From Candidatus Nitrosopolaris nunavutensis (GTDB lineage Archaea > Thermoproteota > Nitrososphaeria > Nitrososphaerales > Nitrososphaeraceae), in the NCBI GenBank assembly GCA_002501855.1, contig DAOM01000170.1:497-10539 (forward strand): a stretch of 10,043 bases of DNA, given 5' to 3'. Below are positions 6,387 through 10,043 of this stretch, piece after piece. The notes beneath the pieces were generated by a model that saw only the letters and a list, made by a program, of their open reading frames with translations, did no database searches and had not been told where the DNA came from. A program made the translations under genes and the position numbers. The stretch's first letter is position 1. Each line of letters opens with the position of its first letter.

Positions 6387-6656
6387 ATGATAAACGTGAG
6401 ACTCCTAGGCGGCGTGAAAAAAGCGGTTGGCAAGCCATCAATTATCCTAGAGGAGTCTACTCTCTCCTTATCTGAAATACTAATACTGTTACGGCGTGAC
6501 GTCAAGGAACCAGAGGTGTTGAGTCCTCATAATATTTTGATAGCAGTTAATGGTGTTGAATCTTCCTCACTTGATGGCAATGATACCGTAATAGAGAGTG
6601 GAGATACCGTTACTATTGTAACAGTTGTACATGGCGGTAGCCCGAAACCTGCATGA
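6387..6656 (+). CDS. MoaD/Urm1-like ubiquitin-fold protein with a tail after Gly-Gly (precursor form)
   Basis: An 89-residue beta-grasp protein. INVRLLGGVKKAVGKP opens the fold, LIAVNGVE (51-58) is the typical MoaD/ThiS-like strand and turn, and SGDTVTIVTVVHGG (71-84) is the last strand with the Gly83-Gly84 motif. In sulfur carriers (MoaD, ThiS, SAMP, TtuB) the second glycine is the C-terminus, adenylated by an E1-like enzyme. Here the codons GGC GGT are followed by five more, giving SPKPA, before TGA at 6654-6656, so the encoded form cannot be activated without trimming. The JAMM protease encoded at 5561-5977 is the natural candidate. The gene follows rps17e by 14 bases. The mature protein could be a sulfur carrier (molybdopterin, tRNA thiolation, cysteine synthesis) or a protein modifier like SAMP; sequence alone does not decide. 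No E1-like gene is in the window. Confidence 0.87.
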   Translation: MINVRLLGGVKKAVGKPSIILEESTLSLSEILILLRRDVKEPEVLSPHNILIAVNGVESSSLDGNDTVIESGDTVTIVTVVHGGSPKPA

Positions 6657-6677
6657 AAAGGGACTGATAACTCTTGG

Positions 6678-6683
6678 TTTTTT
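6678..6683 (+). terminator. T-run terminator after the S17e-Ubl unit
   Basis: A run of six T on the plus strand, 21 bases after the Ubl stop codon. Archaeal RNA polymerase can terminate at T-runs without a hairpin. Assigned by position and composition only. Confidence 0.4.
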
Positions 6684-6803
6684 AATCATACCGTCGACGT
6701 ACAGGTTAATTTTTGGAAGCTGGAAGATTCAGCTGAATTCATCTCGCCGATTCACGGACATGAGGTCTTAACTAGTCTCGAAAATCTTTTTAGCATGTAA
6801 AAG

Positions 6804-6929
6804 GAATATAGATATTAAAATGGCTACTATGCTTATGATCTATATTCGAACTCTGGATTCTAGCTTCGCTTACGAGACAGTACGTATCGCCCGGCGTAGA
6901 AGTGTGTGCACTGGCCCAATATAGATCAT
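6804..6929. repeat. Three-copy inverted/direct repeat with alternative hairpins
   Basis: Arm A GAATATAGAT (6804-6813) is perfectly complementary to the middle copy ATCTATATTC (6838-6847): 10 bp with a 24-base loop. The middle copy, read as ATGATCTATATT (6835-6846), is also perfectly complementary to AATATAGATCAT (6918-6929): 12 bp around 71 bases. Copies one and three are direct repeats competing for the middle one. It may be a structured RNA with two exclusive folds, or three binding sites for a DNA-binding protein. Confidence 0.6.
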
Positions 6930-7014
6930 TGGATGTCCGCTAAAACAAGGTCTTTAAACAACATCGAAATTAGGAGAGAGGAAGTTCCTGAAACACCAGA
7001 ACCGAATACACAAA

Positions 7015-7533
7015 GTGGGTAATATATTTACGACAGTTGTTGGAGTGTCCGATTTAGATGTGAACGATGTCGGCGAATTTATTGACGATTTACGAAAAAC
7101 CTCGAATGGAGGGGTGTCGATACAGGGTGTGCGTGCAGATGCTGTGTATGGAATCGAACACATTCTCCAAGCCTTAAAAATCACTATCGAGTCAGAAAAA
7201 AGGAAAATCACATTGGTAGGCAGACCCGAAATGGATCTTCTTCTTCGAATATCCTGCACGGATCAAATATCGAGAGCTCTAATGGACATAGGCTTAAGGA
7301 ATCAAGCACCAGGCTGCTTTATTCTTTTCTCAAAAAAAAAGAAGAAATTGATAAAAGTTACCAGACGTATATGTAATATGCATCTTAAGATAGACGACTC
7401 TGTCTTAAAACCAAACAAAACAAAGAAAGAACTTATTTGCAGGCGGCTCGGAGTCCAATTGAATAAATTTTTATCAAATGATGATGCCTTCACTAGCTAT
7501 CTTTCAGAAAAAGCAGCCTTGCTAACTAAGTAA
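7015..7533 (+). CDS. cgi121: KEOPS complex subunit Cgi121
   Basis: A 172-residue member of the Cgi121/TPRKB family, the KEOPS subunit that binds Bud32 and helps hold tRNA during t6A formation at A37 of ANN-decoding tRNAs. Visible family blocks are ADAVYGIEHILQAL (41-54), VGRPEMDLLLRIS (68-80), QISRALMDIGL (84-94) and a C-terminal helix ending YLSEKAALL (162-170). Lys-rich segments (107-111 and 134-139) may contact RNA. I use GTG at 7015; the frame stays open back to 6958 but offers no ATG, GTG or TTG there. An A-run of nine (7332-7340) lies inside the gene, yet the frame continues sensibly beyond it, so I see no frameshift. The gene ends in an 8-base tail-to-tail overlap with the THUMP gene of the Sua5 operon, which supplies the substrate for KEOPS. 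Length matches the family. Other KEOPS genes are not in the window. Confidence 0.85.
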   Translation: MGNIFTTVVGVSDLDVNDVGEFIDDLRKTSNGGVSIQGVRADAVYGIEHILQALKITIESEKRKITLVGRPEMDLLLRISCTDQISRALMDIGLRNQAPGCFILFSKKKKKLIKVTRRICNMHLKIDDSVLKPNKTKKELICRRLGVQLNKFLSNDDAFTSYLSEKAALLTK

Positions 7534-8062
7534 CGGTCTCGCCTTGTCGCTTCTCTATGAGTGAGCTGAATATTTCATTTGGCCGTAAAACGGAGATCCC
7601 AACAAGTTTTCCGATTATCTCCACCAGTACGATCCAATCAGGATTTTCTAGATCTACTCTGTTGTCAATTTCTGAACCAACGGTTGCGATTATTTCAGAA
7701 GAACGCAATGAAGTATTTCTCTTTTCGACAGTTATCCTGAAGGTCTCGAATTTTTGCATCTTTGAAGCGAGTCGCTTTGCAGCATTTTTAATAGAATCCA
7801 GTCCGTCCTCAGTAAAAACAAATTCTATCGGAATAAGTCTGAGAATGTATCTGACACGCCAGGGCTCGTCATGGACTAGTTCCTTGATTCTCTTCACTAC
7901 GTTAAATGGTTCAAGCACCGTACGCCCTATCAAGATACCGACAATGTCAGTAATGTCTGACCCTGGTTTTGGATCTCCAAACAATTCAAGAATGTCGTGC
8001 AGTTCGTTTTGCGCATCGTCTTCTCGATGTCTATATGTTGAAACTATGAGATTAAAGTCCAT
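7526..8062 (-). CDS. Stand-alone THUMP-domain RNA-binding protein (Tan1-like)
   Basis: A 178-residue THUMP protein. This domain binds the acceptor end of tRNAs, and stand-alone versions such as Tan1 help acetylate cytidine (ac4C) with a Kre33/TmcA-type enzyme. The N-terminus MDFNLIVSTYRHRE opens the domain's leading subdomain. The THUMP core shows LRLIPIEFVF, FETFRITVEKR (105-115), NRVDLENPDWIVLVEI (134-149) and GISVLRP (155-161). I start at the ATG at 8062, 7 bases after the stop of sua5. An in-frame ATG at 8101 would add 13 residues and overlap sua5 by 32 bases, but the family normally begins near MDFN. It is almost certainly co-transcribed with sua5. There is no methyltransferase, PUA or thiouridylase domain, so it must act with a partner. 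Tan1-like function is inferred. Confidence 0.88.
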   Translation of the reverse strand: MDFNLIVSTYRHREDDAQNELHDILELFGDPKPGSDITDIVGILIGRTVLEPFNVVKRIKELVHDEPWRVRYILRLIPIEFVFTEDGLDSIKNAAKRLASKMQKFETFRITVEKRNTSLRSSEIIATVGSEIDNRVDLENPDWIVLVEIIGKLVGISVLRPNEIFSSLIEKRQGETVT

Positions 8063-8069
8063 AACTAGA

Positions 8070-8723
8070 TCAGTTGTTGTTTGTTGAAAGAACTCTGGCA
8101 ATTTCCTCGGATGAGATTGCTCCTTCCCGAATTATCTTGGGGACGTGTCCTGACAGATCCAAAATAGTTGAGGCGCTCCCTTGTCTAATATTACCTCCGT
8201 CCAAAATCGCGTCGAAACCTCTCAACGACGACAAAATCACTTCAGAGATTGAATTAGAAGGATTCTCTCCGGATTTGTTTGCACTGGTACCTACAAGATA
8301 TTTGCAATGCTTCAACAGAGCAACTGCGCATTTATTATCCGGAACTCGGACTCCGACGGTTGTTTTACCTGCGGTGACCTTTGTGGAAATTCGTGTATCA
8401 ATAAGTGTGGAGATTATGGTAAGGGCGCCTGGCCAGAATATCTTAGCCAACCGGTTACCGATTTTACCGAGTAACACAATTTTTTCGATGTCCTGTAAGT
8501 TTGATGCTAAAATGGGAAAAGGGTTGACTTTATTTCGACCCTTTATTTCAAAGATTCTTTCGACTGCTTCCTCCAAATATGGGTTGCAACCAATTCCATA
8601 TACCGTATCGGTGGGATACACTATTACCCCCCCAGTCTTTACGATCGATGCGCATTTTAAAGTGTGCCCTCTCTTACAACACTGGTAGACTGTAAATTCA
8701 TTTTTTCTAGAACCCGTCTCCAT
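8070..8723 (-). CDS. sua5: Threonylcarbamoyl-AMP synthase (Sua5/YrdC/TsaC family)
   Basis: A 217-residue enzyme making threonylcarbamoyl-AMP from threonine, bicarbonate and ATP; KEOPS then transfers the group to tRNA A37 (t6A). The YrdC fold is complete: GGVIVYPTDTVYGIGCN (31-47), KGRNKVNPFPILA (61-73), WPGALTII (97-104), VGVRVPDN (123-130), GTSANKSGENPS (145-156), ILDGG (173-177) with STILDL (185-190), and IIREGAIS (197-204). It lacks the extra C-terminal Sua5 domain, so it is the short TsaC-like form with about 20 additional N-terminal residues. The start at 8723 is supported by a strong TATA box at leaderless spacing. It is the first gene of an operon with the THUMP protein (7-base gap). 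Its pathway partner Cgi121 is encoded convergently just beyond. Confidence 0.95.
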   Translation of the reverse strand: METGSRKNEFTVYQCCKRGHTLKCASIVKTGGVIVYPTDTVYGIGCNPYLEEAVERIFEIKGRNKVNPFPILASNLQDIEKIVLLGKIGNRLAKIFWPGALTIISTLIDTRISTKVTAGKTTVGVRVPDNKCAVALLKHCKYLVGTSANKSGENPSNSISEVILSSLRGFDAILDGGNIRQGSASTILDLSGHVPKIIREGAISSEEIARVLSTNNN

Positions 8724-8745
8724 CTACCAATTGATTAGCAAAATC

Positions 8746-8753
8746 TATATAAA
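8746..8753 (-). promoter_or_regulatory. TATA box of the sua5-THUMP operon (leaderless)
   Basis: A consensus TTTATATA on the minus strand, centred 26 to 27 bases before the ATG at 8723. It is the clearest promoter in the window and places the transcript start at the start codon. Confidence 0.75.
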
Positions 8754-9003
8754 TTCCATTATGAGACACGAATCCAGACCTTCTTTAATTTTCTTCGAAA
8801 CCTTCCTTGTAATGGACATTTCACCATTTGTTTCAGCTATTCCTGAAAAACAAATACAAAGAGCGTGTACTAAATTTTATCTGTTATCCTTAGAGGACAT
8901 ACTATGCTTATACTTAAGATCACCATCAACCAGCGATGATTATCAATCATCCAATCGTCTATGTTCTGTCCCTTTTCCGAAACAGATTAAAACTTGGGCG
9001 AGT
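8754..9003. other. Intergenic region between the DHH gene and the sua5 promoter
   Basis: About 250 bases with no supported gene. A plus-strand open frame runs across it and into the end of the DHH gene, but the translation looks like random Ser/Arg-rich sequence and runs antisense to real coding sequence. I see no tRNA, C/D box pair or strong hairpin. It presumably holds the 3' end of the DHH transcript and upstream control sequence for sua5. Confidence 0.5.
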
Positions 9004-9981
9004 TCACAGATTAACTGCCGTATCAGTTCCTTCCAAGGCCGTCAAAACTGCGCTCTCCAACTCCAATATGACCGACTCAATATCACTTGGATTACTGCGA
9101 AAAGTTGCACCTGCCGCGAATATGTGACCGCCTCCTTCAGGTAAGTTCGCTGCGATATCATTACAAGAAATTTTATTGTTATTACGTCTTATACTTACTC
9201 TGCCATCCGTGCCGTAAACCATCGCAAGATCCACGCCTGTTTTTTTGAAAATTTCATCCGAAAATAAACTGTTCTGAATGAAGGGTGATGATTGTATAAA
9301 TGCGATCTTGATATTATGAATGTCTCGTATTCGCATTGTTGAAAGTACGCGTTCCTTTGCCTCGTCTCGTAATAGCGCATATTCGTTGTAATCTGTTTGC
9401 ATTTCAATATCCCATAGTATCCCATGCGAAGATTTCTGTGCGAGATTGATGAGGCGGGTGTAGCAATCAGGGAAGTTATGATAGTATTTTATTAGTTCTG
9501 AAGTAGGAGTTAGATATTGATCATTTGTAAAGTAATCCATTGTATGGGCTAGACTTGCAAGTTTTTCTGCCAGGCGGTGTCCTGACAGAAATTTTTCATA
9601 AATCAACTCTGCGGCGCACTTCGAACTGACACTGTCCAACACAAGCTCAACGTAAGGTTCTATACCCTGGATCGCGTTTTCAGGCCAAGGATGATGATCT
9701 ATCCAGATAATACTCCAGTTTTTTTTCTTGGCTATCGAAAAGGTTTCTCTACAGGTATCGATCAAACTAGGGTCAGAGCTGAGCCCTAAGTCTGAAATGA
9801 CGACTATACCCTTCTCCTCCGAGGAACGGGTTGCGGACTCTACGAACCATCTCATTTTTATAAAGCTCTCCGCGCCGTAATTGAGAAATACGAGTCGTGC
9901 TTGCGGATATCGAATTAACCCAATAGCAGCCGAAAATAACCCGTCGAGATCAGATTCATGAGAAAATATAATCACTTTCAT
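9004..9981 (-). CDS. DHH-DHHA1 family phosphoesterase
   Basis: A 325-residue metal-dependent phosphoesterase of the RecJ/NrnA superfamily, hydrolysing oligonucleotides or related phosphodiesters in the cytoplasm. The DHH domain has motif I SHESDLDG (7-14, His8, Asp11, Asp13), motif II Asp64 in VISDLG, a helical motif with His146 and Asp149 (AHTMDYF), and the signature Asp95-His96-His97 (IDHHPWP). The C-terminal DHHA1 substrate-binding domain ends with SIRR (263-266) and GGGHIFAAGA (283-292). It is longer than a cyclic-dinucleotide NrnA core but lacks RecJ extensions, so nanoRNase or general exonuclease activity is the better guess; the substrate is unknown. The ATG at 9981 overlaps the TGA of an upstream frame (ATGA), suggesting translational coupling in an operon that begins beyond the right edge. 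There is no TATA box directly upstream, which agrees. Confidence 0.9.
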   Translation of the reverse strand: MKVIIFSHESDLDGLFSAAIGLIRYPQARLVFLNYGAESFIKMRWFVESATRSSEEKGIVVISDLGLSSDPSLIDTCRETFSIAKKKNWSIIWIDHHPWPENAIQGIEPYVELVLDSVSSKCAAELIYEKFLSGHRLAEKLASLAHTMDYFTNDQYLTPTSELIKYYHNFPDCYTRLINLAQKSSHGILWDIEMQTDYNEYALLRDEAKERVLSTMRIRDIHNIKIAFIQSSPFIQNSLFSDEIFKKTGVDLAMVYGTDGRVSIRRNNNKISCNDIAANLPEGGGHIFAAGATFRSNPSDIESVILELESAVLTALEGTDTAVNL

Positions 9982-10043
9982 TCATTACACCACTTCTGCA
10001 GAAAGTTGAAAGCCGATTCTGTCCGTTTGAGAATTCGCTCCTC
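9978..10043 (-). CDS. Possible C-terminal end of an upstream gene (partial)
   Basis: On the minus strand, 21 sense codons enter from the right edge and stop at TGA 9980-9978, sharing ATGA with the start of the DHH gene. The peptide ends ERTESAFNFLQKWCNE-like (helical, amphipathic). A second frame in the same stretch, in phase with the DHH gene, is also open until TAA at 9988-9986, so the choice rests only on the coupling arrangement. The fragment is too short to name. In other archaea small KEOPS or ribosomal genes neighbour DHH genes, but I cannot match it to one. Confidence 0.35.
   Translation of the reverse strand, partial: EERILKRTESAFNFLQKWCNE

Larger units (their letters stand above)
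6657..7014. other. Gene-free region between the Ubl gene and cgi121
   Basis: A 358-base stretch with no supported protein gene. It holds the T-run at 6678-6683, a small hairpin (AGCTG 6718-6722 with CAGCT 6730-6734), the repeat cluster at 6804-6929, and a TTTAAA at 6953-6958 that could serve as a promoter element for cgi121. A 34-codon frame at 6820-6924 overlaps the repeats and has no coding character. I could not fit a tRNA cloverleaf, C/D box pair or SRP/RNase P hallmark in it. Confidence 0.6.

Noticed and set aside
6820..6924. 34-codon plus-strand frame beginning MATMLMIYIRTL
   Set aside because: It lies across the repeat arms, has no ribosome site or well-placed TATA box, and its peptide has no recognisable character. 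The repeats explain the conservation-like look better.
6835..6929. tRNA gene in the gene-free region upstream of cgi121 (a TTCGAAC stretch looked like a T-loop)
   Set aside because: The flanking bases do not form a T stem, and no acceptor or anticodon stem can be drawn.
7557..8688. Long plus-strand open frames opposite the THUMP and sua5 genes
   Set aside because: They are mirror frames of strongly recognisable minus-strand genes and match no family.
8930..8985. C/D box guide RNA around GATGAT at 8935-8940
   Set aside because: The C box is shifted from consensus (no TGATGA) and no CTGA D box lies at proper spacing.
8731..9144. 137-codon plus-strand open frame between sua5 and the DHH gene
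   Set aside because: The last 140 bases run antisense to the clear DHHA1 coding region, the peptide looks like shadow translation, and the TATA box nearby is explained by sua5.
1..10043. Mobile elements, CRISPR arrays, phage or toxin-antitoxin genes
   Set aside because: No transposase, integrase, regularly spaced repeats or terminal inverted repeats were seen. All recognised genes are chromosomal housekeeping or surface functions.

Overview
The window looks like a piece of an archaeal chromosome, most likely from the Thaumarchaeota/Nitrososphaeria, of moderately low GC. The evidence is the gene set: a short archaeal-type AspRS, ribosomal protein S17e, a KEOPS Cgi121 subunit, a stand-alone THUMP protein, a NusA-like zinc/KH protein directly upstream of aspS, and a JAMM/MPN protease near a ubiquitin-fold protein. 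Promoters agree: several genes have a TATA-like element centred about 25 to 30 bases before the start codon, as expected for leaderless archaeal mRNAs. The lineage is inferred from protein character, not from a marker comparison.

Layout. (1) 1-871 (-): N-terminal two thirds of a SufS-type cysteine desulfurase. (2) 1056-1298 (+): an 80-residue zinc-binding protein, ending tail-to-tail 8 bases from (3) 1307-2272 (-), an OppD/DppD-type peptide-transporter ATPase with no permease beside it. (4) 2444-3634 (+): a membrane-anchored surface protein with a SpaA/CnaB-like domain. (5) 3741-5571 (+): NusA-like RNA-binding protein followed by aspartyl-tRNA synthetase. (6) 5561-5977 (-): a JAMM metalloprotease, overlapping the end of aspS tail-to-tail. 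(7) 6154-6656 (+): ribosomal protein S17e followed by a MoaD/Urm1-like ubiquitin-fold protein. (8) 6657-7014: a gene-free stretch with a T-run and a three-copy inverted/direct repeat that can form two mutually exclusive hairpins. (9) 7015-7533 (+): Cgi121, meeting tail-to-tail (10) 7526-8723 (-): the Sua5/TsaC threonylcarbamoyl-AMP synthase and THUMP protein operon. (11) 9004-9981 (-): a DHH-DHHA1 phosphoesterase, whose start overlaps the stop of a reading frame entering from the right edge.

How the genes relate. Most of the window is translation and tRNA housekeeping. Sua5 makes threonylcarbamoyl-AMP and KEOPS (with Cgi121) transfers it to tRNA A37, so two parts of the t6A pathway lie within 1.2 kb, with a THUMP tRNA-binding protein between them. 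The most interesting part is 5561-6656. The ubiquitin-fold protein carries its conserved Gly-Gly not at the end but followed by a five-residue tail (SPKPA), so it must be trimmed before it can be activated. A complete JAMM protease is encoded divergently a few hundred bases away. The protease gene and the S17e-Ubl unit carry the same 11-base promoter element at exactly the same distance from their start codons. This reads as a compact precursor-plus-protease pair of a small archaeal ubiquitin-like system, linked to a ribosomal protein gene.
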